Source: Prevotella sp. (GTDB lineage Bacteria; Bacteroidota; Bacteroidia; Bacteroidales; Bacteroidaceae). Taken from it: a stretch of DNA of 32,860 nucleotides. Both the position numbers and the translations under genes were made by a program. Positions 15,738 through 23,547 of this stretch are shown one piece after another. The stretch covers positions 1-32,860 of the forward strand of contig JALEVZ010000103.1 of assembly GCA_022788105.1 (NCBI GenBank). The letters are read 5' to 3'. The number at the start of each line of letters is the position of its first letter. Position 1 is the first letter of the stretch. Below the pieces are notes generated by a model that worked only from the letters and a program-made list of their open reading frames with translations, searched no databases and was not told the origin of the DNA.

Positions 15738-15763
15738 AAACTTATTTAAAAACAAATTTTATT

Positions 15764-16234
15764 ATGGCTTACATGTCACAAGAAGGCTACGACAAACTCG
15801 TGGCTGAGTTGAAGCAGCTCGAAACCATCGAGCGCCCGAAGGCATCGGCCGCTATTGCAGAGGCCCGTGATAAAGGTGATTTGAGTGAGAACTCGGAGTA
15901 TGACGCCGCTAAAGAGGCACAGGCACATCTGGAGGACAAGATCAACAAAATAAAGACTGCCATCGCCGAGGCAAAAATCGTCGATGTGTCGAGACTGAGC
16001 ACCGACTGTGTGCAGATCATGTCAAAGGTGGAGATGACCAATATGGCCAACAACGCCAAGATGACCTATACCATCGTGAGCGAGAACGAGGCAGACCTGC
16101 GTGCTGGCAAGATTTCCATCACCACACCCATCGCCAAAGGTCTGCTCAACAAGAAGGTGGGCGACGTGGTAGAAATTAAGATTCCGCGCGGCGTGATAAA
16201 CCTCCGTGTGGACAAGATTACGCTCGAGGCGTAA
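15764..16234 (+). CDS. greA: Transcription elongation factor GreA
   Basis: The 156-residue protein has an N-terminal coiled coil (about 1-75) with the conserved acidic tip DLSENSEYDAA (39-49), which reaches through the RNA polymerase secondary channel to stimulate cleavage of backtracked RNA, and a C-terminal FKBP-like domain ending RVDKITLEA. Length is typical. It has its own promoter and a leader with a terminator hairpin, similar in arrangement to E. coli greA, where a leader terminator produces the GraL RNAs. The HIT gene follows 229 bp later on the same strand. Confidence 0.95.
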   Translation: MAYMSQEGYDKLVAELKQLETIERPKASAAIAEARDKGDLSENSEYDAAKEAQAHLEDKINKIKTAIAEAKIVDVSRLSTDCVQIMSKVEMTNMANNAKMTYTIVSENEADLRAGKISITTPIAKGLLNKKVGDVVEIKIPRGVINLRVDKITLEA

Positions 16235-16276
16235 CACCACCGCACTGTCATAAGACGGGGCGGTGTACCGCGTGAC

Positions 16277-16342
16277 GCGCTGTCGCAGCAGTCACGAAGC
16301 GCTGTCGCAGCAGTCATGAAGCGCTGTCGCGACAGTCGTGAA
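16277..16342. repeat. 22-bp tandem array, 3 clear units
   Basis: Units at 16277, 16299 and 16321 share GCGCTGTCGCAGCAGTCAYG and end in AA. Two further 22-bp steps (16343 and 16365) start with GCGCCGCT and GCGGCGCT and may be decayed units. The array lies between greA and the HIT gene. Confidence 0.88.
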
Positions 16343-16463
16343 GCGCCGCTTCAGATGCCTTGCCGCGGCGCTCCGCTTGTCATGGCGACCTGTCGCAGAT
16401 ATAGCGCTGCTCCGCTTCGTCTTCAAACACAAAGCAAAACAATTAACTTCAATAGAGAGCAAT

Positions 16464-16862
16464 ATGGATATTTTTTCTAAAATCGCAGCCGGTGAGATAC
16501 CGAGCTACAAGTGTGCTGCCGACGACCGCTTCTATGCGTTCCTTGACATCAACCCGTTGGTGAAGGGCCACACGCTGGTCATTCCCCGTCGAGAAGTAGA
16601 CTACATATTCGATATGGACGACGATGAGATTGCCGCCTTCCAGGTGTTTGCCAAGAAAGTGGCTGTAGCCATCAAGCGTGCCTTCCCATGTGTGAAGGTG
16701 GGCGAGGCAGTGCTCGGTCTGGAGGTGCCCCACGCACATATCCATCTTGTGCCTATGCAGAGCGAGAAGGACATGAACTTCTCCAACCCCAAGCTCAAAC
16801 TTACCGAAGAAGAGTTCCGCGAGATAGCTGCAAAGATATCTGCTGAATTTGAAAAAATTTAG
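16464..16862 (+). CDS. HIT family hydrolase (HINT-like)
   Basis: The 132-residue protein has the histidine triad HAHIHL (90-95, in VPHAHIHLVPM), whose middle histidine is the nucleophile, and the upstream HINT motif KGHTLVIPRREV (34-45). Members hydrolyse AMP-linked phosphoramidates and related nucleotides such as aminoacyl- or lysyl-AMP. Length is typical for HINT/HinT types. The ATG at 16464 is chosen because an upstream in-frame start at 16338 would add 42 residues read from the 22-bp repeat. It is probably co-transcribed with greA. Confidence 0.9.
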   Translation: MDIFSKIAAGEIPSYKCAADDRFYAFLDINPLVKGHTLVIPRREVDYIFDMDDDEIAAFQVFAKKVAVAIKRAFPCVKVGEAVLGLEVPHAHIHLVPMQSEKDMNFSNPKLKLTEEEFREIAAKISAEFEKI

Positions 16863-17203
16863 CTCTTTAAAGGTAAAAAAGGGCTTTTAAAGGTAAAAAG
16901 GTAAAAAGGTAAAAAGGTAAAACGACCTCTTATAAAGATAGAAGGAACCTTTAAGGGTAAAAAAAGTAAGAGGGTAAAAAGGTAAAACGACCTCTTGTTA
17001 AAAATAGAAAGAACCTTTAAGGGTAAAAAAGTAAGAGGGTAAAAAGGTAAAAAACATTGCCTCAAATATTAAATTAGGCTTGTTATAGAATAGAAAGAAG
17101 GGCTGACGCCAAAGAGATTTGATTAGCATCTCTCCACGGCGTCAGCCCTTTTTTTACCTTTTTACCCTTTTACTTTTTTACCTTTAAAAGCCCTTTTTTA
17201 CCT
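16863..17203. repeat. 341-bp convergent region: inverted arms, 65-bp tandem repeat and terminator
   Basis: Between the HIT and mannose-1-phosphate guanylyltransferase stops, the sequence at 16866-16899 (34 bp, TTTAAAGGTAAAAAAGGG at its start) recurs exactly in inverted orientation at 17175-17208. Inside are GGTAAAAA steps of about 8 bp and a 65-bp unit repeated from 16916 and 16981 (GGTAAAACGACCTCTT at its start). 65-66 bp is about three 22-bp steps; phase-matched ACCT segments hint at it. No gene is evident. Confidence 0.8.
17100..17155 (+). terminator. Terminator between HIT gene and guanylyltransferase
   Basis: GGGCTGACGCC (17100-17110) pairs with GGCGTCAGCCC (17138-17148), with an inner AGAGAT/ATCTCT stem (17113-17118, 17128-17133), followed by seven T. 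It ends HIT transcripts. On the minus strand the hairpin is followed by CTTCTTTC only, so it is weaker for the convergent gene. Confidence 0.88.
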
Positions 17204-18292
17204 TTAAACATATTTCTCCCCCTTCTTTATCTGCACTTCGTTGACGAATTTGCGTACCAAAGCCGAGGAGTCTTCCTTCTTACAGATGAGTAATACGTTG
17301 TCTTTCTCTGCCACGATGAATCCGTCGAGGCCGTTGATGACAGCTATCTTGTCTTTCGGGAGCTTTATCACGTTGCCGTGAGCGTTGTCTATCATCACCT
17401 CGCAGTCTATCACTACGTTGTCGCCGTCGCCCTTCTGCATAGCCTCATAGATGCTGTGCCATGTGCCGAGGTCTGCCCATCCGAAGTCACATTTCATCAC
17501 ATACACGTTGTCAGACTTCTCCAGTATGCCGTTGTCGATAGACAGATTGGGGTATGCCGGGAAGTTCTCGTTAATGAAGTTGTTCTCTTCTTCGGGTGTG
17601 AAGTCGGGCTTCATCTCGTCGAAGTTGCGCAGCACGGCAGGCAGAAGTTTGCAGAAGCACTCGAAGCAGTAGCGTGCGTTGGAGAGGAACAGGCCCGTGT
17701 TCCAATAGAATTCGCCGCTGTCCATAAACACTTTCGCAAATTCTCGGTCGGGCTTCTCGGTGAACGACTGCACGCGGTAGACGTCGTTGGCAGCGCGTTC
17801 GCCAAGCTGTATGTAGCCGTAGCCAGGCTCGGGACGTGTCGGCTTCACGCCCATGGTGAGCAGACAGTTGTTTGCACTCACGAAGTCGAGGCCCTCCTGC
17901 ACGTTTGCAATGAACGCCTCCTCGTTTTGTACCGCCTGGTCTGACGGACTGATGATGATGCTCGCGTCGGGGTTGAGGTGCATGATGCGGTGTGTAGCCC
18001 ATGCTGCGCTCGGTGCCGTGTTGCGGTGTATCGGCTCTGCCAGTATGCGTTCGCGCGGCACTTGTGGCAGTTGTTCGCGTACGAGGTCGAGGTAGCTGAT
18101 GTTTGTATTTATGAAGATGTGGTCTTCAGGCATTATTTTTGCGAAGCGGTCGTAGGTCTGTTGCAGCTGTGTGCGACCGCTACCGAAGAAGTCGATGAAT
18201 TGTTTCGGGAAACTCTCCCGGCTCGTGGGCCACAGTCGACGACCCTTTCCTCCGGCGAGTATTACGCAATAGTAATTGCTGTTTTCTTTCAT
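17204..18292 (-). CDS. manC: Mannose-1-phosphate guanylyltransferase (short ManC type)
   Basis: The 362-residue protein makes GDP-mannose from mannose-1-phosphate and GTP, feeding GDP-mannose/GDP-fucose glycans. The nucleotidyltransferase signature LAGGKGRRLWPTSRESFPKQ (12-31) is intact, as are the later motifs IIISPSDQ, FTEKPD (sugar-phosphate loop) and WADLGTWHS. At this length it lacks the C-terminal phosphomannose isomerase domain of bifunctional ManC/AlgA. The ATG at 18292 starts the catalytic domain at its usual place. Its TAA stop lies at the edge of an inverted-repeat arm. No other capsule genes are adjacent. Confidence 0.9.
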   Translation of the reverse strand: MKENSNYYCVILAGGKGRRLWPTSRESFPKQFIDFFGSGRTQLQQTYDRFAKIMPEDHIFINTNISYLDLVREQLPQVPRERILAEPIHRNTAPSAAWATHRIMHLNPDASIIISPSDQAVQNEEAFIANVQEGLDFVSANNCLLTMGVKPTRPEPGYGYIQLGERAANDVYRVQSFTEKPDREFAKVFMDSGEFYWNTGLFLSNARYCFECFCKLLPAVLRNFDEMKPDFTPEEENNFINENFPAYPNLSIDNGILEKSDNVYVMKCDFGWADLGTWHSIYEAMQKGDGDNVVIDCEVMIDNAHGNVIKLPKDKIAVINGLDGFIVAEKDNVLLICKKEDSSALVRKFVNEVQIKKGEKYV

Positions 18293-18326
18293 TTCAGACT
18301 TGGTTTTTATTGTGTTCACGAAATTA

Positions 18327-18334
18327 CAAATATA
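18327..18334 (-). promoter_or_regulatory. Bacteroidetes -7 box for manC
   Basis: The minus strand reads TATATTTG, 35 bp before the ATG at 18292. No clear -33 element was seen. Repeat A3 begins 43 bp further upstream. Confidence 0.5.
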
Positions 18335-18376
18335 AAACGACAGAGCCAAGACTTTATTGTAATTTTAAAATCATTT

Positions 18377-18523
18377 AAGTTTCGCAAGTCCTCGACTTGC
18401 TGTCAGTAAACAAGTAGACGAGTAAACAAGCTGTTTGCCTTATGGCTCCATGCTCGCCCAAACCACTATTGATGAGTCTTGGTAGCAGCTTGTCTACTTG
18501 TTAACTTGTCTACTATCAGCATG
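18377..18523. repeat. Family A element, copy A3 (right end lost)
   Basis: It begins AAGTTTCGCA at 18377 and has the left hairpin GCAAGTC/GACTTGC (18384-18400), then TGTCAGTAAAC and the AAGTAGACGAG steps. The right arm GCTTGTCTACTTGTTAACTT is present, but the copy stops at CTATCAGCATG (about 18523) without the closing hairpin and GAAACTT end. It lies between the guanylyltransferase and the STAND protein gene. Confidence 0.8.
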
Positions 18524-18557
18524 TATTGGCCCTGTCGCCCTTTTGTTCGTGCGGTGT

Positions 18558-21500
18558 TTACTGTCGCTTTATGAGGCGGTTCTTCACCAATATGTCTATG
18601 GTGGCGTCGTGGATTTGTTGCAGGTGGTCTGCCATGTCGTCCCATCCCGTGTTTCGTGCGAGGGCTGTGAGGTCGCGGTAGACGCCCATTGCCACCGGCA
18701 CCAACGTGGTGTCGCGGAGCCGCAGCGTGCGTTGCGTCGTGAGAGTGTCAAACAGCTGTAGCGACTCTGCTATGGCGGCGGCGTCGCGAAGGAGTATTAG
18801 CGCCTTCACTTTCGTTGATAGCAAGCCTATGAAGTTGCCCACTGCCTTCACCGAGTCGGGTTGTATCTCCAGCGCACGGAGCAGTTGTCGCTCTCCCTCG
18901 TCTATCTCTGCCATTACAGATTGGCGGTCGCTGCCCTTTGAAAGCAGGAAGTTGGCGATGGCATTGCATATCAGCGCCATGTCGCGCATGCACTTCTCGT
19001 TGTCGGGGGCGGCGTCGAGGGCGGCGCTGTAGGTCTGCTTCGCTTCGCGTAGATAGCGTTCGGCGGTGTCGTAGTGCCCCAACTGCGCCAGCGACTTGCC
19101 GTAGATCTCTTGCAGACAGGCGAGCAAGCCGCGGTCGGTGTCGCTGTTGGTGTGGCGCTCTGCTACGGTCTGTAGCGTGCGTGCTGCCAGGTTGCAGACG
19201 TCTTCGTGGCGGTGGTCTTCGCTCAGCATGAGTGTCTGGTTGTATGTGCTCAGCAGGAGGTCGTTGACGATGGTGCCTGTCGGGTTTGCCTTGTATAGGC
19301 GTTCGAACATGGCATACGCCTTCTTGAAGCACGGTTCTGCCTGCCGGCGGTTGTGCATCACCATGTAGAAGAGTCGTCCCGTCTCGTCCACGGCGCCAGC
19401 ATAGCGGCGTGCCGCCTCCATGTTGTCGGCGTTGAGGCGATATGCTTCGTATGTAGCGAACTCGTGACGCTTGTTGTAGAACATCATGGAGTGGAGGTCG
19501 CCGTGCTGCTCGTAGGTGTATGCCATGGCGTGATAAGCCAGCGAATAGCCTTGCACCACAAGCACATCGCTCAGTCCGAGACCCTTCATCATGGCTATGG
19601 CGCTTTGTAGCTGTTGCATGATGTGGTCGTCGTTGCCGTCTTGTTTCTTGTTTTTCTGCTCCTCAAGGGCGTAGTCTGACATGCTGCACAGCATGTAGAA
19701 GGTCACTTGCAGACGCATCGCCTGCATCGATCCGAAGCCGCTACTGTGGGTCATGAACGCCTGGTGTTCGGTTCGCAGCATGTAGTAGCACATGTCGGCG
19801 AGCTGCGCACAGTTGTGGTTGGGTATGTGAACCATCATGGAAACGTATGCCAAGAGGTAGTCGTTCATGGCGAGCAGCGTCGCCTCGTCTTTGGTTTTGG
19901 GGTACAACCCCATAAGCTTGTGGCCGTAGTCTATGCGTCTGACGATGTCGTCGGTGCTCTTTGCCCGTATGCCTGCTTCCACTGTGTGGGCGCGGATGGC
20001 TGTCATGTCGGTGCGGTTGCTGTCGAGTGTCGATGGCACTGCGGCAAGACAGGCGGCTGCTTTGTCGCTGTCGCCGTGCAGGTAGAGCCATGTCTCTGCT
20101 GCCTCTATGGCTTTGGCTTCTTCGGTCGGGGCTTCGTTTGCTTCTTCGGTTGGGGCTACGCTTGCTTCTGTTTCAGCTTTGTTGACTTTTGCTCCAGCTT
20201 CGTCTGCTTCTCCCATTGGTGCTTCTTCGCCTCCCCTCAAGCCTTCATATTCTGGCGTTGGGGGTGTCAGCGCGCCGTCAAACAGCATGTTTCCTGGTGC
20301 CACCTCGGCCAGCAGACGGTCTATCTCGCGTGCTTCTGCCTCCAAAGTCTCTGCTACGTAGGTGTCGCAGGTTCTCATTCGTCCGGCGAGTTGCATGAGT
20401 GGACGAATGCGGTAGAACACCTTGAAGGTCCATTCGGGCTGATTCAGCGTCTGAGAGATGTACATACGGTCAGCGAATGTGTCCTTGTCCTGCGCCTGTT
20501 CGGTGGTGGCGTAGATGGCGGTAAGTTCTCTCATGTCTCTTATGAGGTCGGTGCGGCACTCTTTAAACACTATGTTCTGCATAAGATTAAGCCCGTAGTC
20601 GGTCCACGCCGCCATGTCTTCGCGGCGCAAATCGTCGGTGCGGAACGGGTCGGCAGGGGCGTTTCCCTCTGTCGTGGCGGTGCCGTTGTCTGCTGTAGGG
20701 GCGATTTTGTCTGCACTATCGTGCCAGATGCTTGCGGCAATGAATATCGCACGTGCCACTGCTTCGCCGTAGCCGTGTTCTTCAGCGTGCTCAAGGAAGC
20801 TGACAAGCAGCCAGTTTGTCCATGCCCATGCGGTCTGCATGTCGCCGGAGCGGTACAGACTCTCGGCGAAGAGAGCCTGCATGCGTGGCAGCGTGGCGCC
20901 CATTTCGGGTTGCGACTCCATGTCGTTGAACGTCTTGACGAGTGCTGCTCCCATCTTCGCTGCTGTGTATGTGGCGCCGCCACGGAGCATGTTCTCCATG
21001 ACTTCAATCACCAGTTCCGTCGTCGCCTCAGGCTGTCGAGCGGCGGTATGTGCCAGCCAGTGCTCCACATGGTTCCACCGTTGCGTCGCCAGATTGCCCA
21101 GAGCGTAGACGGTGGAGCGTCGCAGCGCCCGCTCTTTGTTCTTCACCACGATGTCGGCAATGTCTTCTGACATGGTCTTCAGTGCCAGATAGGGCAGCTC
21201 GCGCAGTGCCACGCTGTCGAGACTGTTGTGCTCTGCCACTATGCGTAGCCACGCTGTGACTCTTCCCAACAGTGGGTTTATCGCTTCGCCAGCCGTCATC
21301 ACCACCTCAATGCGGAAGTCGCTGTAAGCAAAATCGACCGTGCCGCTCGACTCGTTTATAGAGAGCAGCGGTCCTAAGTAGCTCTTTAGCTCCGCCCATT
21401 TCAGTCCGTCCCACTCGTCATCCATCAGCACTTGCAGGTCGCTCTCGCGCAGTCCGAACTCGCTTATGGCTATATATCTCAGCACCTTCAGCCCGAAGTC

Positions 21501-23090
21501 GAGGTCGAAGAAGTCGCGTCCCTCTGCGAGTAGGGTGGAGAAAAGTTTTGTCGGCAACACATCGGCAGCGTCGACCAGCTCTACCAGCGAGTTTTGTATC
21601 TTCATTTCGTCGCTGCTTTCGCTTCGTCCGCGCTGCGCTTCAAAGTATGAGGCGTTGAGCAACACGAGTCGTCGCACCATCATTACGTCCCACAGCGGTA
21701 TTGCAGATGGTCGAATCTTACCCTCAACCTTATTTATCAGCGCGTCCATCACAGCCTGTGGCAGCTGCTTACCGACCTGTCGCAGTCGGCGTTGCACCAG
21801 TGCCAGCGCGTCGTCGGGTGCCAATGGTCTTATCGCCACAGTGTCGACGCCTTCCATTCCATACTCGTCGGCAGTAGACGAGGTGCATATCACCACCGTG
21901 TTGTCTGGTATCCACGTCGTGTCGGCTATCTGTTGCCAGTCGTCGATGGCGTCGACGTCGTCGATGAGCAGTACGTTGCGTCTGCCGTCAGCGGCGAATG
22001 TGCGTCCCAACATGTGGGCGAGCAGTCCAAATTCCTCCTCGGTGTTGGCGCCACAATAGTGTTTTGTCGGGCGCCGACGGTCTGCCAGCCAACATTTCAG
22101 TGGCGTCTCGGCGCGGCTGTCAGTGTCGCTTCGGTCGGCAAAATAGATGTAGGGCATATACCCTTCGCGCTCTTCCAACCATGCGTAGAGCCTACATAGC
22201 AGCGCCGTCTTGCCGAGTCCGTCGTTGCCTGCCACCATAAGCAGCGCCCGGTCGTGTCTGTCGATATATTCGTTGAGCCACTGTAGCCAGTCCTCGCGGC
22301 CGCAGAACAGTCGGTTGCTCGCCTCCACGTGTTGCAGAGTGAGTGCGTTGAGCTGTTCAAACTCGTCTTCATGGTTGTCGCTGGAGTCTTCGCTCTCGTA
22401 GAGAAGAATCTCCTGTACCAGCGCCGTGGATAAGAAATTGACCAGCTCATCAAGCCCCGTCAGACGCTGACCGTCCCATCCGCAGCCGTAGCTCATCACG
22501 TTGTGGTCGAGCCGATGGGTGTGCATGGTGTCGGCAATCTTGCCTTTCAGCTCCGCAAGATGCTGCCGTGCCACGCCGTTTGTCTCACAGTATTGGCTGC
22601 GATGGGTGCTATCCATCTGCTCATAGACGTCGTCGCGTCGGAAGCAGAAGAAGCTTCGCTGCAGACTGTCGGTGTCCATCAGCGCGCCGAAGAGTATCTC
22701 AAGCTCCGTCACACTGCGTGCCTGCTGCGTCTCTCCGTTAATAAACATGCGCTCACCCGCGTCCATTCCGTCGACGATGGCGTCCCAACTCTGCTGCGTC
22801 GGCACCCATCCGTAGCGGTCGCCGAGCAGTGCTACGAAGAACGGTCGTGACTCCTGGATGCTGTTAAGACACTCGCGCAGCACATGGTTCTCACGTTCTG
22901 CCTCTGGCACCTGTTGCGTATTAACGCCCCATCTGAGGTCTATGAAGTCAACATTTATGCCGTGCGGCTTCAGCTGTTGTGCCACAGTAGGGCGTACACG
23001 GTTCATTATGGCGTCGCGTTCGGCGTCCATATCGCGGAACGTACTGCTCAGAAAGATCTTGATGTACTTTGTCTTTGAAGAAGCTGTCAT
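18558..23090 (-). CDS. DUF4062 - STAND (NACHT-like) NTPase - TPR protein, 1510 residues
   Basis: The N-terminal DUF4062 domain (about 9-230) has KIFLSSTFRDMDAERD (11-26) and DFIDLRWGV (48-56), as in animal NWD1 and TEP1. A linker ends in LFCGREDWLQWLNEY (261-275), the usual entry to a STAND NTPase: Walker A GNDGLGKT (288-295), Walker B NVLLIDDVD (372-380), sensor VVICTSS (399-405) and IRPLAPDDALALV (420-432). Winged-helix and helical parts follow, then a long alpha-helical TPR region to the end, interrupted by an Ala/Glu/Thr-rich linker near residues 955-1000 (PTEEANEA, PTEEAKAI; 24-bp coding repeats). STAND proteins act as ligand-triggered switches, often in immunity or signalling. Function here is unknown. 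The ATG at 23090 is preferred to an in-frame TTG at 23129. Base use resembles neighbours. Confidence 0.85.
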   Translation of the reverse strand: MTASSKTKYIKIFLSSTFRDMDAERDAIMNRVRPTVAQQLKPHGINVDFIDLRWGVNTQQVPEAERENHVLRECLNSIQESRPFFVALLGDRYGWVPTQQSWDAIVDGMDAGERMFINGETQQARSVTELEILFGALMDTDSLQRSFFCFRRDDVYEQMDSTHRSQYCETNGVARQHLAELKGKIADTMHTHRLDHNVMSYGCGWDGQRLTGLDELVNFLSTALVQEILLYESEDSSDNHEDEFEQLNALTLQHVEASNRLFCGREDWLQWLNEYIDRHDRALLMVAGNDGLGKTALLCRLYAWLEEREGYMPYIYFADRSDTDSRAETPLKCWLADRRRPTKHYCGANTEEEFGLLAHMLGRTFAADGRRNVLLIDDVDAIDDWQQIADTTWIPDNTVVICTSSTADEYGMEGVDTVAIRPLAPDDALALVQRRLRQVGKQLPQAVMDALINKVEGKIRPSAIPLWDVMMVRRLVLLNASYFEAQRGRSESSDEMKIQNSLVELVDAADVLPTKLFSTLLAEGRDFFDLDFGLKVLRYIAISEFGLRESDLQVLMDDEWDGLKWAELKSYLGPLLSINESSGTVDFAYSDFRIEVVMTAGEAINPLLGRVTAWLRIVAEHNSLDSVALRELPYLALKTMSEDIADIVVKNKERALRRSTVYALGNLATQRWNHVEHWLAHTAARQPEATTELVIEVMENMLRGGATYTAAKMGAALVKTFNDMESQPEMGATLPRMQALFAESLYRSGDMQTAWAWTNWLLVSFLEHAEEHGYGEAVARAIFIAASIWHDSADKIAPTADNGTATTEGNAPADPFRTDDLRREDMAAWTDYGLNLMQNIVFKECRTDLIRDMRELTAIYATTEQAQDKDTFADRMYISQTLNQPEWTFKVFYRIRPLMQLAGRMRTCDTYVAETLEAEAREIDRLLAEVAPGNMLFDGALTPPTPEYEGLRGGEEAPMGEADEAGAKVNKAETEASVAPTEEANEAPTEEAKAIEAAETWLYLHGDSDKAAACLAAVPSTLDSNRTDMTAIRAHTVEAGIRAKSTDDIVRRIDYGHKLMGLYPKTKDEATLLAMNDYLLAYVSMMVHIPNHNCAQLADMCYYMLRTEHQAFMTHSSGFGSMQAMRLQVTFYMLCSMSDYALEEQKNKKQDGNDDHIMQQLQSAIAMMKGLGLSDVLVVQGYSLAYHAMAYTYEQHGDLHSMMFYNKRHEFATYEAYRLNADNMEAARRYAGAVDETGRLFYMVMHNRRQAEPCFKKAYAMFERLYKANPTGTIVNDLLLSTYNQTLMLSEDHRHEDVCNLAARTLQTVAERHTNSDTDRGLLACLQEIYGKSLAQLGHYDTAERYLREAKQTYSAALDAAPDNEKCMRDMALICNAIANFLLSKGSDRQSVMAEIDEGERQLLRALEIQPDSVKAVGNFIGLLSTKVKALILLRDAAAIAESLQLFDTLTTQRTLRLRDTTLVPVAMGVYRDLTALARNTGWDDMADHLQQIHDATIDILVKNRLIKRQ

Positions 23091-23145
23091 GTCAGTTGTC
23101 AGGTTGATGGTTAAACAGAGACGCTGCAATCGCAGGCTGTAGTAG

Positions 23146-23229
23146 TTGTCTTGCCGGCGGCAATTAATTGTCTTGCAGGCTGTAATTAATTGTCTTGCCG
23201 GCTATAATTAATTGTCTTTGGGCGGCAAT
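23146..23229. repeat. 22-bp tandem array, 3 units and a partial
   Basis: Units start at 23146, 23168, 23190 and 23212 (partial). The consensus is TTGTCTTGCCGGCNGYAATT ending AA. A decayed unit with GCAGGCTGTA precedes them. It lies in the predicted 5' leader of the STAND gene. Confidence 0.9.
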
Positions 23230-23270
23230 CTTCGCCTCGCCGTAGCCCAATGTTGTGTCGGCTATAGGTG

Positions 23271-23278
23271 CAAATATA
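23271..23278 (-). promoter_or_regulatory. Bacteroidetes -7 box for the STAND gene
   Basis: The minus strand reads TATATTTG. Transcription would start near 23264, giving a leader of about 174 nt that contains the 22-bp array. Confidence 0.5.
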
Positions 23279-23332
23279 TGAAAAAAAATCCATACGGCAT
23301 GTTTTTCGGTTCAAAATCATAATAAATGAGGA

Positions 23333-23363
23333 TTGTGGAAGCGGACTTATAGCCGTAACTTTG
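23333..23363 (+). promoter_or_regulatory. Bacteroidetes promoter for the TonB receptor gene
   Basis: TTG at 23333-23335, a 20-bp spacer, and TAACTTTG at 23356-23363. Transcription would start near 23370, giving a leader of about 178 nt. Confidence 0.6.
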
Positions 23364-23448
23364 CACTCGCTTTAGAATATGATGGCAGCCCAAACTGTAT
23401 AAATTGGCAGCTGGAAACACATAATACGGCAGTAAGATTAATATAAGA

Positions 23449-23536
23449 TTAAGACAAGAAACATAAGAGATAATCGATAGACACATATAGGTTAATCGAT
23501 AAACACATATAGGTTAATAAACAGACACACATAAGA
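23449..23536. repeat. 22-bp tandem array, 4 AT-rich units
   Basis: Units start at 23449 (diverged), 23471, 23493 and 23515. The two central units share TAATCGATARACACATATAG and end GT. The array ends 11 bp before the receptor ATG at 23548. Confidence 0.9.
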
Positions 23537-23547
23537 TAGAAGAAAGA

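Larger units (their letters stand above)
15252..15763. other. 512-bp intergenic region before greA
   Basis: The left part is repeat B2. From about 15410 to 15590 I see no gene; GTCAC/GTGAC and GGCGC segments could pair near 15478-15502, but no known RNA family was recognised. The right part holds the greA promoter (15593-15624) and a leader with a terminator hairpin inside a small ORF (15681-15737). Confidence 0.6.
23091..23547. other. 457-bp divergent region between STAND and TonB receptor genes
   Basis: It carries a minus-strand promoter (TATATTTG at 23271-23278) for the STAND gene, whose leader holds the 22-bp array 23146-23229, and a plus-strand promoter (23333-23363) for the receptor, whose leader holds the 22-bp array 23449-23536. 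Thus both divergent genes have a repeat array in the untranslated leader. Confidence 0.7.

Noticed and set aside
19707..21170. 487-codon open frame on the plus strand opposite the STAND gene
   Set aside because: The product is rich in Cys, Val, His and Phe with no recognisable domain, as expected of an antisense frame.
18558..23090. Known Avs (AVAST) defence type
   Set aside because: The architecture is similar but the N-terminal DUF4062 is not one of the Avs effector domains I know, and no defence genes are adjacent, so the name was not used.
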